Below, piece by piece: positions 51,645 to 61,774 of a stretch of DNA of 64,000 bases. A program made the position numbers and the translations under genes. The DNA is from CAYWVO01 sp964461835 (GTDB lineage Bacteria > Zixibacteria > MSB-5A5 > WJJR01 > JAJRUJ01). The DNA is taken from positions 12,387 to 76,386 of the forward strand of contig CAYWVO010000009.1 in the NCBI GenBank assembly GCA_964461835.1, written 5' to 3'. The notes under the pieces are model-generated. The model did not search any database. It was given only the letters and a program-made list of their open reading frames with translations, and was not told the origin of the DNA. Position 1 is the stretch's first letter. Every line of letters begins with the position of its first letter.

Positions 51645-54600
51645 TTAAGCCTTTGTACAATACACCGCTTCAGCCCCCAAAAGTTCCCGCAGTTCGTCGA
51701 CTGGTTCTCGATCCGATCCGGCGCGCAGTTGCCGGGCGCGAGCGATGATCGTTCGGCCGTTTTTATGATAATGAAAAAAGACAAATCCCCGCCCCTCTGG
51801 AAACTTGCCCAACACCTGCCCAATTTCGCTCAAAATATGCGCTGTCGTTGTCTCCTCATTCAAATGAATATGGAGATCCAAGTCGATGTCTTTACGGATA
51901 TCGGCCAGCCGGTCGGCTTGCTGCAAAATAAGTTTCGGACGTTCATCTTCCCTGGCTGAGATTGCCCCGCTGAGCAACACCGGAGCCTCGACTGTCAAGA
52001 TATCACGGAAGCGGGCATAGGGATCCGAAAAGCAGATCACGTCGACCGTTCCGCCATAATCCTCCAACGTCAAAAACGCCATCAGGTTGCCCTTTTTGTC
52101 CATTGAAGTTTTAACCGATTGGACGATTCCTCCCAACAAGACGTCAGAGCCGTCCGGGAGAGATTCCAACTGATCGGTACTCGTGTTTGCGAACAAGTGG
52201 ATTTCATCGGCATATTTGTCGAGCGGATTACCGCTGGCGTAAAATCCGAGATAGGCCTTTTCCCGCGACATTGCCTCCTGTTCCGACCAGGGGGGCACAT
52301 CTTCCAGTTGTGGCTCCGGCATGCTGCCCTCCCCGCTGCCGAACAATGAATGCTGACCGGAGAACCGATCGGCTTGCTTTGCTTGCCCCCATTTGATGAT
52401 CTTTTCCAGATTCTCCAGTAACAAGGCGCGATGCTGTCCCAGGCCGTCGAAAACGCCCGCGGCGATCAGCGACTCTAGTGCTCGTCGATTGACCGCCCGG
52501 AGATCGACCCGACTCACGAAATCGAAGATCGTCTCGAATGGTCCGTCCTCCTCGCGGGCGGCGACAATTTTGTCCACTACGTTGTGTCCGACGTTCTTGA
52601 CCGCCCCCATCCCGAAACGGATCGCTTGGTTGTCGACTGAGAAATTGGTGCCGGAAGAATTGATATCCGGGGGCAACACTTGGATTGATAAGCGCTGACA
52701 TTCGCGACGGAGGACATTAATGCGGTCGGTATTGTCAATTTCGGAGGTCATCAGCGCGGCCATGAACTCCACCGGGTAATGAACCTTGAGATAAGCAGTC
52801 TGGTAGGCCAGGATTGCATAACAGGTCGAGTGTGATTTATTGAAACCGTAGCGGGCGAAGGTGGCCATGAATTCGAAAATCTCGCGCGCATCCTCCGCCG
52901 GAATTTCGTTTGCCTGGCAGCCCTCGACAAACTCGTCCGCCATTTTGGCCATGATTTCGACTTTCTTTTTCCCCATCGCCTTGCGCAGGATGTCCGCTTT
53001 AGCGAGGGAAAATCCGGCCAGTTCGGCGGCGACTTTCATGACCTGGTCTTGAAAGACGATTACCCCGTAGGTCTCTTTGAGAACTGGTTCAAGTTTGGGA
53101 TGTGGATAGGTGACCTCTTCCCGGCCATGTTTCCGATCAATATAGGTGTCGATCATGTTGGCATCGAGCGGTCCCGGCCGATACAGCGCATTCATAGCTA
53201 TCAGGTCGCTGAGACGTTCCGGGTGCAATTTCCGCAGGTAATCGCGCATCCCCGACGATTCAAACTGGAACACCCCCACCGTTTCCGCAGAAGCGAATGA
53301 CTCGTAGGTCGGTTGGTCGTCGAACGGGAATTCATCCGGATCTAACTCCCGCCCGCGATTTTCCCGGATCAGGGTTATCGTATCATCGATGACAGTCAAT
53401 GTCCGCAGGCCGAGAAAATCCATCTTGAGCAGACCGATTTTCTCGACACTATTCATGTCAAACTGGGTGGTGATTTCGTCTTTGTTGGACTTAAACAGCG
53501 GGACATAATCATCCAGGCGGCCGGGGGCAATGACCACGCCAGCGGCATGGGTTGAGGCGTGACGGGTCAGGCCTTCCAGATTCTTCGAGATCGAAATCAG
53601 CTTTCCGACATGTTCCTCGGACTCGGCGAGCTCTTTTAATTCCGGTTTGCGTTTGAGCGCTTTTTCCAGGGTCATGTCCAGCTCAAACGGAATCATTTTG
53701 GCGATGCGGTCGACCTCGGCATAGGAAATGCCCAGCACCCGGCCCACATCACGCACCACCCCGCGGGCGGCCATAGTGCCGAAAGTGATGATCTGACAGA
53801 CCGACTCAGAACTATATTTCTCGATGACGTACTTGATGATTTCATCTCGTCCACGATCACTGAAGTCGATGTCGATGTCGGGCATGGAAATGCGTTCGGG
53901 ATTGAGGAATCGCTCGAAGAGCAAGCCATACGCGAGCGGGTCGACGTTGGTAATTCCCAGTGCATAGGAGACCAGGGAGCCGGCAGCGGAACCGCGACCC
54001 GGCCCGACGGGGATTTTGCACGAGCGTGCGTAGTCAATGAAATCCTTGGTGATGAGGAAATACCCAGGGAAGCCCATGTTGTTAATGACTTGCAGTTCAT
54101 AATTAAGACGTTCATCAACCTCCGAGCTGATCGACTCGTACCGGTCGTGCAATCCGTTCCGGGCAAGGTCGGCCAGGTATTCTCCGGGGTCATCAAATCC
54201 TTCGGGCAACGGATAACTGGGTAAGAGATAGTCGCCCCAATTCAATTCGAGACGGCAGCTTTCCGCGATCTTTATGGTATTTTCGATAGCCTCGGGAACG
54301 TCTGCGAAAAGCTCGGTCATCTCCTCGGGAGATTTGAAATAAAGTTGATCGGTCCCGTAGCGCATGCGATCGGTGTCGTCAATTTTCTTGCCGGTCTGGA
54401 TACACAACAGCGCATCGTGCGCTTCGGCGTGTTCGCGGTGGAGGTAATGGCAGTCGTTCGTTCCCACCAGCCCAATATTCAGCTTCCGGGCTAAGTCGAT
54501 CAGTTGGGGACGAATCGTATCTTCCGATTCCAAGCCATGGTCTTGTATTTCGACATAGAAATGATCGGGGCCGAAGAGTTCCAGATACTTTCGCGCCGCC

Positions 54601-55085
54601 TGTTCGGCGGCCTCGGGGTTTTCACGCCCCAGATGCCAGGCGAGCTCTCCCTTAGCGCAAGCAGAGGTGACAATTAATCCGTCATGGTATTCCTCCAGCA
54701 ATTCGAAATCGATCCGCGGGCGATGATAAAATCCCTCCAGATAGGCGTTTGAGGATAACTTAAGCAGGTTGCGATATCCGGCGAGGTTTTTGGCCAATAC
54801 CAGTAAGTGATAGCCGGAATCAGGTTTGCCGGAGATACGTTCTTTGTGTTTCCGCGATTCCGGCGCGACATACATTTCACAGCCGATGATCGGAATGATA
54901 CCCGCGGCGCGACACGTGGTATAAAAATCTACCGCCCCGAAAAGATTGCCGTGATCGGTCAAGGCCAGCGCCGGCATGTTGTACTCGGCGGCCCGACGCA
55001 CCATCTGGTCGATCCGGCAGGCGCCATCGAGGAGTGAAAATTGACTGTGGTTATGGAGATGGACGAAATCCGCGTGTTTTTTCAC
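51645..55085 (-). CDS. dnaE: DNA polymerase III alpha subunit
   Basis: 1146 residues from GTG 55085, chosen for GGAGG nine bases upstream and the GTGA overlap with the rhomboid stop; the frame is open 27 bases further. It is the replicative polymerase catalytic subunit. The N-terminal PHP domain retains metal-ligand motifs HLHNHS, LTDHGN, GCEMYV and TNDCHYL, so it may be an active proofreading nuclease. The catalytic PDIDIDFSDRGRDE lies at about 402, then GVVRDVGRVLG, YGVIVFQDQVMKVA, a helix-hairpin-helix and an OB fold (VLLGGIVQSVK, LEDYGGTVDV). Length is close to that of E. coli DnaE. Confidence 0.97.
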   Translation of the reverse strand: MKKHADFVHLHNHSQFSLLDGACRIDQMVRRAAEYNMPALALTDHGNLFGAVDFYTTCRAAGIIPIIGCEMYVAPESRKHKERISGKPDSGYHLLVLAKNLAGYRNLLKLSSNAYLEGFYHRPRIDFELLEEYHDGLIVTSACAKGELAWHLGRENPEAAEQAARKYLELFGPDHFYVEIQDHGLESEDTIRPQLIDLARKLNIGLVGTNDCHYLHREHAEAHDALLCIQTGKKIDDTDRMRYGTDQLYFKSPEEMTELFADVPEAIENTIKIAESCRLELNWGDYLLPSYPLPEGFDDPGEYLADLARNGLHDRYESISSEVDERLNYELQVINNMGFPGYFLITKDFIDYARSCKIPVGPGRGSAAGSLVSYALGITNVDPLAYGLLFERFLNPERISMPDIDIDFSDRGRDEIIKYVIEKYSSESVCQIITFGTMAARGVVRDVGRVLGISYAEVDRIAKMIPFELDMTLEKALKRKPELKELAESEEHVGKLISISKNLEGLTRHASTHAAGVVIAPGRLDDYVPLFKSNKDEITTQFDMNSVEKIGLLKMDFLGLRTLTVIDDTITLIRENRGRELDPDEFPFDDQPTYESFASAETVGVFQFESSGMRDYLRKLHPERLSDLIAMNALYRPGPLDANMIDTYIDRKHGREEVTYPHPKLEPVLKETYGVIVFQDQVMKVAAELAGFSLAKADILRKAMGKKKVEIMAKMADEFVEGCQANEIPAEDAREIFEFMATFARYGFNKSHSTCYAILAYQTAYLKVHYPVEFMAALMTSEIDNTDRINVLRRECQRLSIQVLPPDINSSGTNFSVDNQAIRFGMGAVKNVGHNVVDKIVAAREEDGPFETIFDFVSRVDLRAVNRRALESLIAAGVFDGLGQHRALLLENLEKIIKWGQAKQADRFSGQHSLFGSGEGSMPEPQLEDVPPWSEQEAMSREKAYLGFYASGNPLDKYADEIHLFANTSTDQLESLPDGSDVLLGGIVQSVKTSMDKKGNLMAFLTLEDYGGTVDVICFSDPYARFRDILTVEAPVLLSGAISAREDERPKLILQQADRLADIRKDIDLDLHIHLNEETTTAHILSEIGQVLGKFPEGRGFVFFHYHKNGRTIIARARQLRAGSDREPVDELRELLGAEAVYCTKA

Positions 55086-55765
55086 TGGCGTAACCCTCCG
55101 CGCCGCATACACCAGAATTTACAATACACCAAGCCGGCCGCAAAACCCGCCACATGGGCCACGTAGGCGATTCCGCCGGTGCCGCCGCCGGCCAGCGTCG
55201 GCAAACTACTAAATAATTGCAGGACAAACCACAGTCCGAGGAAGAAAACCGCCGGCAGCCAAACCAGCCGGATGAAGAAAAATATCCAGAGAATCGTCAA
55301 CACCCGCGCGCGTGGATACGCGACAATGTACATCCCCAATAGGCCGGCTACCGCTCCGGACGCGCCGACCAACGGCACCTGGGAACTAGGATTGATTACC
55401 ACAAACGCCAGCGCCGCCAGCACACCGACGGCAAAATAAAAAATGATAAAATGAACCGGCCCGAGTTTGTCCTCTACGTTATTGCCGAAAATCCAAAGGT
55501 AGAGCATGTTGCTGCCCAGATGCAGCCAGCCACCATGGAGAAACATGCTGGTAAACAGGGTCAGTCCATTTGGGACATGGGTATTTGGGGTCAGGGAAGC
55601 AAAGTTAGTGATTTCCCACGGCACGACACCGAACTGCCAGATAAAATCCTGGGCATACAGCCCCAATGATTGCTGGTAGAGAAACACTAACACGTTGACG
55701 ACGATCAACGAGATGGTCAGTACCGGCTTCCGGACTGTGGGGATATCATCCTTGATAGGAAGCAT
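55082..55765 (-). CDS. Rhomboid intramembrane serine protease
   Basis: 227 residues with six membrane helices. Catalytic Ser136 is in VGASGAVAGLLG, His204 in YVAHVAGFAAG, and the L1 loop and Asn86 of GWLHLGSNMLYLWIFG stabilise the site. It cleaves transmembrane segments within the inner membrane. Its stop overlaps the dnaE start by four bases, an unexpected coupling since the two have no known shared function. Confidence 0.94.
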   Translation of the reverse strand: MLPIKDDIPTVRKPVLTISLIVVNVLVFLYQQSLGLYAQDFIWQFGVVPWEITNFASLTPNTHVPNGLTLFTSMFLHGGWLHLGSNMLYLWIFGNNVEDKLGPVHFIIFYFAVGVLAALAFVVINPSSQVPLVGASGAVAGLLGMYIVAYPRARVLTILWIFFFIRLVWLPAVFFLGLWFVLQLFSSLPTLAGGGTGGIAYVAHVAGFAAGLVYCKFWCMRRGGLRQ

Positions 55766-55849
55766 GGCCCTCTTCCGTGTTTTGCCTTTCCAACTCGATT
55801 ACCACAACCTGTTAACGGTTGTTCTCCAGGCCACGTTTTTGTGCCCTGG

Positions 55850-58198
55850 TTATTCTACGGTAAAATAACGCAGAAAGAAATCTTCGTGTCCCACCCGATC
55901 GCGGGCGAAGATTTCAAGTGTGTGTTTGCCGGGCTTCAGGTTCTCACGTGGACGGGTCCGGCAGACATACGTGTCCGGATCATATTCGGGAATCAGCCAC
56001 TCACCATCGAGTAAAATCTCAATGTCGGTATCCGATCCAATACCGGATAAATCATCGATAATTAAGAAGGTGATTTCCGGCCGCCGGTCTGAAGTTTTTG
56101 ATCCTTTGCCGGGACGAACACGGGTAATGCGCGGTTTTAAGGTGTCGGCGATCAGCGCAAATGGCCCCAGCGACCACACCTCGGCCGTCATAAATTGACC
56201 TGCCGGGTCCACCTCCCGGTCGAGGAACCGCCACTCATCCTCCAACGGCGCCAGCGCATAGAGGCCGAGGTCATCGACATGTCCGGTCAAATCAGCATAA
56301 GAGATACCGATTTTCACCTTATTCAAAAACGGTACCGAAATTGGTTCAAACGCATACAAAAGGGAGGTCGGTCGGGGCGTAAGCTTGGTCGGCGCACCGG
56401 TCGGTCGGATACGAAAAAAAGCGGGTTGAGTGAGATCCCCGGCGGCGATTTCCATCCAGGCAGCACCGTCCAGTGAGGTGATCCGTCCGGTGGACCGTGC
56501 GGCCAGCGGTGTCAAATCCTCAGGCCAGTGCAAAATCGGCAGTTGGGCCCAATCGACGGCATAGTCCGCCTGGCTAACCAATTTATCATACCTCGGTGTC
56601 AGGGGGATCTCTCCCTTGAATGCTTCGCCAAAAAAGTTTCGAATTTGACCCGGGATGATGACCAGTTGCCATCGCTCCGGCAAAGGGCTCGGCGCAAAGA
56701 GACGGATTTCGACGGTGCCGTCCTTGTCACTCCATTCTTTCGTTGCCTGATTTACCACCAACCCACCGCGCACGAAATTCCCGACCAGGGGAATACTCTG
56801 TTGGCGATTACCACTAAGCGGAGATTCCAGACCGCCGGGAACGGTCACGAAAGATCTTCCTTCCCCATCCCATTGATCATAGGCGGCAAACGTGAGCAAT
56901 TCACCGGGTTGCAGGGAAGTGGGCAGAATATACCCGACCCGTTCAGCATCCAGGGAGTCTTCCTTCCGCCAGATAATCTCTGTGGAATGGTCCGGATTGC
57001 CGGACCGCGATAAAGTCATCGACGTCACATAGCCTTCCCGGTCGGCGACGTCAGCTTCGACGAACCAATTGCCCTGCCGTTGGACCAACTCCACATTGTC
57101 CACCGTCGGGGGATGATCGAAGACCAATACCAACTCCAGGACGGCCTGATTACCCGCAGCGTCTGAAATCGAAATCTCCACTTCGTTGGCGCCGGGGGTG
57201 ATTACGCCATCGTTTCTGGATTCATCGAGGATGCCATCTCCCAAAGCCCAATCATACCACGGCAGGCGATTTGCCTCCGTGGTGTAAAGTTGTGTCACAT
57301 AGTCTCCGGCAGTGGCCAGCCAGTCAAAATCGTAATCCCAATCCAGTTGGCGGGTTAAGGCGAAATCCAGGGTGTCATAGCGCATGGCAAATATACGGTA
57401 GTTGTTGACGGCCAGCTGCAGTTCAGCCGGCGGCGTTCCGTAGCGCTTGTAGCCGGTGGGATCACTGCAATCGACCGCAAGGCCGATGGGGCCCTGCACG
57501 ACGATTGGCTCCACTACGCGGTAGTGGCCATTCCGACTGCCCTGCTTGACCGCGATATACCGGGGGAACGGCGAAGCGGCTACCCGTGAGGTGATATCCT
57601 TCTCAAGAAGCGGCCGGATCACGACACCATCAATTTCCGGCGCCTGGGAATCTGTTCGGTCGAAATCAAAAAACAGTGGGTTTACCGGTCGATTCTCCGG
57701 GTCGCGAATCTCAAAATGCAGATGGACCGGACCATAGCCGGTTTGGCCAGTAAAACCGATGATTTCCCCACGCCGGACTGGTAACTGGCCGGGGGACGGG
57801 AAAAGGTTTGTGCGGTACCGTCTGAGTGAGTACTGCTCACGTTCCAGGTAGGCGTCAATGTCCGGGCTGAGATCTGAGAGATGCCCATACACAGCGATAT
57901 TCCCATCCGCCAGCTTGAGATACACCGCCTTCCCATACCCCCAATACGAGGTGGAGATGCGGTAGACATAGCCGGAATCGACTGCTCGTACGCCAATCCC
58001 TTTAGTCCCACCACAGGATACATCGATACCGCCATGATAGTGAGCACTGCGGTAGGCGCAGAATCCGGAGGTGATATTATGGTGATCCGCCAACGGCCAG
58101 ACATATTCTCCCGCTGCCGTGCGGCCGGCCAATGCCCCCAAGCCAAACAATGCAGCCAGGGTCAGGCGCAAGGCTCCCCATTTCCCGCCGGTCATCAT
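55850..58198 (-). CDS. Large exported M23 metallopeptidase-like protein with C-terminal Ig-like domains
   Basis: About 782 residues from ATG 58198, chosen because the signal peptide (MMTGGKWGALRLTLAALFG, cleavage near AAG) begins there; the open frame reaches 58291, and no site has a clear ribosome-binding sequence. The LytM-type domain follows with HYHGGID (H55, D59) and the HxH of VHLHFEIRDP, both zinc-ligand sets, and VYGHLSDL. Several beta-sandwich segments follow, ending in one with PRITRVRPGKGSKTSDRRPEI and a final GKHTLEIFARDRVGHEDF. It is probably a periplasmic cell-wall endopeptidase or a scaffold. Divergent from the PpiD-like gene 229 bases away. Confidence 0.83.
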   Translation of the reverse strand: MMTGGKWGALRLTLAALFGLGALAGRTAAGEYVWPLADHHNITSGFCAYRSAHYHGGIDVSCGGTKGIGVRAVDSGYVYRISTSYWGYGKAVYLKLADGNIAVYGHLSDLSPDIDAYLEREQYSLRRYRTNLFPSPGQLPVRRGEIIGFTGQTGYGPVHLHFEIRDPENRPVNPLFFDFDRTDSQAPEIDGVVIRPLLEKDITSRVAASPFPRYIAVKQGSRNGHYRVVEPIVVQGPIGLAVDCSDPTGYKRYGTPPAELQLAVNNYRIFAMRYDTLDFALTRQLDWDYDFDWLATAGDYVTQLYTTEANRLPWYDWALGDGILDESRNDGVITPGANEVEISISDAAGNQAVLELVLVFDHPPTVDNVELVQRQGNWFVEADVADREGYVTSMTLSRSGNPDHSTEIIWRKEDSLDAERVGYILPTSLQPGELLTFAAYDQWDGEGRSFVTVPGGLESPLSGNRQQSIPLVGNFVRGGLVVNQATKEWSDKDGTVEIRLFAPSPLPERWQLVIIPGQIRNFFGEAFKGEIPLTPRYDKLVSQADYAVDWAQLPILHWPEDLTPLAARSTGRITSLDGAAWMEIAAGDLTQPAFFRIRPTGAPTKLTPRPTSLLYAFEPISVPFLNKVKIGISYADLTGHVDDLGLYALAPLEDEWRFLDREVDPAGQFMTAEVWSLGPFALIADTLKPRITRVRPGKGSKTSDRRPEITFLIIDDLSGIGSDTDIEILLDGEWLIPEYDPDTYVCRTRPRENLKPGKHTLEIFARDRVGHEDFFLRYFTVE

Positions 58199-58427
58199 GG
58201 CAATTTGATAGATGCCTGAGGGGCGGGTGTCAATCTTTTTCCCTGTCATCATGTCCGCAAAAAGCAAGATTTCCGCTTGGGTTTGCGCCATCGTGGCGTA
58301 TACTTATAGATTGTACCCGCACGGGTGAGTCGGATTTCAATGGATCCGACGGCGGGGTCGACTGGTACAATACGGGTGTAGCGACGCACATCTCGAAGAT
58401 ATATCAGGTCAGTAGGAGCACGAATTT

Positions 58428-60242
58428 ATGGTTATGAAATCTATGCGTCAGGTCACCAAGCCGGTGGTCTGGATTGTGGCGTTAGCATTTGTGGGCACCA
58501 TTTTTCTCGCTTGGGGTATGGACTTGACCCGCCGTCCCGGCGAACGCGGTGTTGTCGGCAAAGTCGCCGGACGGCAAATCCAGAACGAAGAGTATCGGCA
58601 GGTGCTCAATTATGTCTATAACCAACGCGCGCAGGAAAACCCAAATCAGGATTTACCGGCGAGCCAAATGAATCGTATCCGGGATGAAGCGTTCACGACG
58701 CTGGTGAACGATATTCTCTTTGCGCGCGAACGGGACCGGCTCTCGCTGGAGGTTCCGGATAACGAATTGGTTGACCATCTGCGGCGCTTTCCGCCCGACT
58801 TTTTGCAGCAAAATCCTTCTTTCGCTGACGAGAGTGGCAACTTCGACTATTCAAAGTACCAGCAAGCCATGCTGGATCCCCAGTTAGGGGAATTCTGGAC
58901 TCAGGTGGAGAGTGCGGTCCGCCCGCAATTACAGCAATTGAAGTTGCAGGAATATGTGGTATCGCTGACGCACGTAACTGATCCCGAAGTAAAGATGTAT
59001 TTTCGAGCTTCTAATGCCCAGCGGCAAGTTCGGTACGTTACGGTCGACGCCACAGAATACCTGTCGACCATACCGACACCAGATTCGGGAGCAGTTCGGG
59101 AATACTATCGAGCCCATCCGGAGAAATTCCGCCGCGACGAACATGTAGATCTTGAATACGTGACATTTATCAAGCGCCCCTCATCCGAAGATACCGCCCT
59201 CGTCCTAAATGAAATGAATGATATCCGGCGGCGACTGGAAGAGGGGGCGGAATTCAATGAGCTGGCCCGCACTTATTCAGAGGAGCCGGGGGCGACCGAA
59301 AGCGGCGGTGATTTGGGCTGGTTCGGACAAGGACGGATGGTACCGGCGTTTGACAGTGCGGTTTTCGCCCTGGAACCCGGTGAAGTTTCCGATCCGATCT
59401 TAACACGTTTTGGGTATCACCTTATCAAACTGCACGACAAACGTCAGCAGAATGACTCGACACAAGTTCATGCCAGCCACATTCTCCTGAAATTGGAAAC
59501 CTCCGGGCGCACCACGAGCGACTTGCAGCTCCGGGCGGAGCAATTCGCCTCGGATGCGGCAACGATGCCTTGGGATTCGGTGTGTGCACTTTACGGTGTG
59601 GATCCCCGGAGTGCCACCAATGTCGAACGAGGCTCAAATATCGGTGCATTCGGCCCCAATCGCGCACTGGAAGAATTTTTGTTTAATGCTGATGAGGGAG
59701 AGATCTCCTCAGTAATCAGCACTGATCGATTTTTTGGAGTATGTCGCCTCACGAACCATGAATCCGCCGGGACCGATCCAATCGATGAAGTCTGGGGTCG
59801 AGTCGTCCGTGCGCTGAAAATGGATATGGGAGCAGATTCCGCCCTGGCCGCCGTCAAACTGGTCCAGGCGGAAATCGAAGCAGGCGGCAGTCTGGAAGAA
59901 GCTGCCGAGGTTATTGGCAGACAGGCGCAGGTGACCAAGGAATTTGGCCGCTATGATGTCGTTCAGCCCTTTGGTACTGAGCCCGTATTCCACGGGGTTG
60001 CCTTCTCGCTGACGGAAGAAGAGCCGATTTCGCCTCCGTTCCTCTCCGGCACGAAGTATTGCATCATCGAATTGGTGGAAACCAATCCGGCGGATATGGA
60101 GATGTACGCCGAAAAGCGGGACTCGTTATACCAAGCCATCCTGGGCGGCAAGCAAAATCAGGTATATCAAATCTGGTATGACGAGTTGTATTCTAACGCT
60201 GAAGTCAAGGACTTCCGTTATCAGCTCCCCGAAGACTATTAA
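58428..60242 (+). CDS. PpiD-like periplasmic chaperone with parvulin domains
   Basis: 604 residues with a single N-terminal membrane anchor (12-30, WIVALAFVGTIFLAWG). A SurA-N-like helical segment containing QIQNEEYRQVLNYVY follows, then a parvulin domain (HVDLEYVTFI, GGDLGWFGQGRMVPAFD, EPGEVSDPILTRFGYHLIKL), and a degenerate second one near HASHILLKLE. It holds newly exported proteins at the inner membrane. AGGAG lies nine bases before the ATG. It is divergent from the M23 gene; the window also has a separate soluble two-parvulin protein at 47126-48871. Confidence 0.88.
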   Translation: MVMKSMRQVTKPVVWIVALAFVGTIFLAWGMDLTRRPGERGVVGKVAGRQIQNEEYRQVLNYVYNQRAQENPNQDLPASQMNRIRDEAFTTLVNDILFARERDRLSLEVPDNELVDHLRRFPPDFLQQNPSFADESGNFDYSKYQQAMLDPQLGEFWTQVESAVRPQLQQLKLQEYVVSLTHVTDPEVKMYFRASNAQRQVRYVTVDATEYLSTIPTPDSGAVREYYRAHPEKFRRDEHVDLEYVTFIKRPSSEDTALVLNEMNDIRRRLEEGAEFNELARTYSEEPGATESGGDLGWFGQGRMVPAFDSAVFALEPGEVSDPILTRFGYHLIKLHDKRQQNDSTQVHASHILLKLETSGRTTSDLQLRAEQFASDAATMPWDSVCALYGVDPRSATNVERGSNIGAFGPNRALEEFLFNADEGEISSVISTDRFFGVCRLTNHESAGTDPIDEVWGRVVRALKMDMGADSALAAVKLVQAEIEAGGSLEEAAEVIGRQAQVTKEFGRYDVVQPFGTEPVFHGVAFSLTEEEPISPPFLSGTKYCIIELVETNPADMEMYAEKRDSLYQAILGGKQNQVYQIWYDELYSNAEVKDFRYQLPEDY

Positions 60243-60432
60243 TTCAGGTTCACTGCTTTCAGCGGAATCGTACAGAGTATAAGACGCAATGCCGGGATCG
60301 CCGGTTTACCCCGACCCCGGTACTACCGCTTGGCACGGCTAAGATGAAATAGGCTTTCGCTTGCCAGGCGTGCTTCTGTGTCCTATTCTCCTACCTGATG
60401 ATCGTGGACGCCAGCACTAACAGGAGAATGAC

Positions 60433-61242
60433 ATGTTGACAAAACGGCGAATGTTTTTTGCCCTTGCACTCTGTATTTTGGTATTCTCCTGTTCCCAAAA
60501 ACAGGAAGAAGTGCCTCAGAAGGAAACTGCAGGAGATGCTTCTCAGGAGGAAAGTGCGGTAATGGAGGATTCGGCCTTTCTGCCCGAAACACCGGCCCCG
60601 GAGACTGAGAGCTATTATTTCGGCCTAATCCGCAAAGGACCGGTCTGGAGCCCGGAGGAGACTCCGGAAATCGCTCAACTGCAGGAAGACCATCTTGCGC
60701 ACATCAAGCATATGGCGGACAGCGGGGTGCTGGCCCTGGCCGGACCGTTCGGGGATGATCCGGGCACTCAGGATATTCGTGGATTGTTTATTTTCGAGGT
60801 CGATTCGCTGGCCCGGGCGCGCCGTCTCGCAGATGCCGACCCCATGGTGCAGGCCAAACGTCTAAAAGTCGACATTGCGTACCTGGAAACCCCCGAGATT
60901 ACTTATGATGAACTCTACGCACTACACGAATACTATTTGTGCTTTGTTTTCCAAAGCAGCAATTTTGGCGTTTTTGGCACACCCGATTTTTGGGCACTGG
61001 CCGCCCAGCAGGACAGTATGGCGACTCAGCACGGTGACTCCTGCCGCGTAGTGCTGGCGGGCTATTTCGCCGATGAGCGGAATGCGTTGAAGCTCTATGG
61101 TATGATTATTTACGAGGCCGATTCCTATCCGCTGATACGCAGAGTGACCAGCACAATACCAGGGTTGTCTGCCCGGATGTTCGTTACCCAATTGTACAAA
61201 TGGTATGGCCCGTCGGGCTTGGTGGGGTATCGAGGAACGTAA
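60433..61242 (+). CDS. Lipoprotein with two YciI-like domains
   Basis: 269 residues. The signal ends in a lipobox VFSC (Cys20), followed by an acidic linker (21-60). Two YciI-like ferredoxin-fold halves follow: the first (about 61-155) has YYFGLIRKGPVW, HLAHIKHMADSGVLALAGPF and GLFIFEVDS; the second (about 160-260) has YYLCFVFQSSNF, VVLAGYFADE and GMIIYEADSY. YciI domains usually have an active-site His-Asp pair; the His/Asp set is visible in the first half (DHLAHIKHM) and less complete in the second. A duplicated YciI domain in a lipoprotein is unusual. Function unknown. Spacing behind an AGGAGAATG site is normal. Confidence 0.82.
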   Translation: MLTKRRMFFALALCILVFSCSQKQEEVPQKETAGDASQEESAVMEDSAFLPETPAPETESYYFGLIRKGPVWSPEETPEIAQLQEDHLAHIKHMADSGVLALAGPFGDDPGTQDIRGLFIFEVDSLARARRLADADPMVQAKRLKVDIAYLETPEITYDELYALHEYYLCFVFQSSNFGVFGTPDFWALAAQQDSMATQHGDSCRVVLAGYFADERNALKLYGMIIYEADSYPLIRRVTSTIPGLSARMFVTQLYKWYGPSGLVGYRGT

Positions 61243-61305
61243 TCAATTGGCATACGTGGTTAGGTACCGGGCTCTCGCGGTCGGAACGAAGGCACCGAGT
61301 CCGAA

Positions 61306-61569
61306 CTATCCAAGGAAGTACCAATCCGGCGTATCGATGACTCCGGATTGGTCGGCGGCCTCTTCAGCAGCCGGGGCCGTCACGAATTCCCGCGCCTTAA
61401 CCAGGTCGGTTACTTCAAACCAGAGAACCACCTCATTCGGGTCTTCCAAATTACGGACGACGTGCTGGACTTTCAAGCCGGATTCCTCCTGCGCGGTCAA
61501 GTGAGAATCGAACACTTGCTGCCATTGGTCGAAATCGGCGACTTTGTGACGAACGAACAGGTAGGGCAT
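61306..61569 (-). CDS. Small ABM/DUF3764-like dimeric alpha-beta barrel protein
   Basis: 87 residues. PYLFVRHKVADFDQWQQVFDSH, VQHVVRNLEDPNEVVLWFEVTD and LVKAREFVTAPAAEEAADQSGV give the usual beta-alpha-beta of the antibiotic-biosynthesis-monooxygenase-like/DUF3764 family. It has no clear catalytic motif and may bind a small ligand. GGAGAGGA precedes the ATG. Transcribed toward the YciI lipoprotein gene, whose 3' end is 63 bases away. Confidence 0.82.
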   Translation of the reverse strand: MPYLFVRHKVADFDQWQQVFDSHLTAQEESGLKVQHVVRNLEDPNEVVLWFEVTDLVKAREFVTAPAAEEAADQSGVIDTPDWYFLG

Positions 61570-61612
61570 ACTGATTCCTCTCCGTGGACTTTCCTCTTTT
61601 GCAGAATATACG

Positions 61613-61756
61613 CCTGCACCCCACCAGCACGGTGGGTTTATTAATCGGTACTTTTCCCCAACAAAATGAGTGCGCTCATTCCTGCGGAACGTCTTCGCCC
61701 AGTCATCAAGAATAGCCGCATTGACTTAAGAACCCACCGTTCCGGTGGGGTACGGG
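61613..61756. repeat. Small palindrome-ended repeat element, copy A
   Basis: About 144 bases bounded by hairpins in inverted orientation: the left ACCCCACC...GGTGGGT (61618-61637) and the right ACCCACCG...CGGTGGGGT (61732-61751). The internal segments TTATTAATCGGTACTT, TCCCCAA, TTCCTGCGG and AATAGCCGCATTGACTT recur in copy B at 63526-63639. No coding capacity is seen; it looks like a MITE-like or intergenic repeat. Confidence 0.8.
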
Positions 61757-61774
61757 AATTCTCTGCACAAATTA

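Noticed and set aside
30866..61260. Shared sequence CAATTGGCATAC at 30866 and 61245
   Set aside because: A 12-base match without surrounding similarity is expected by chance at this length scale and does not mark a repeat family.
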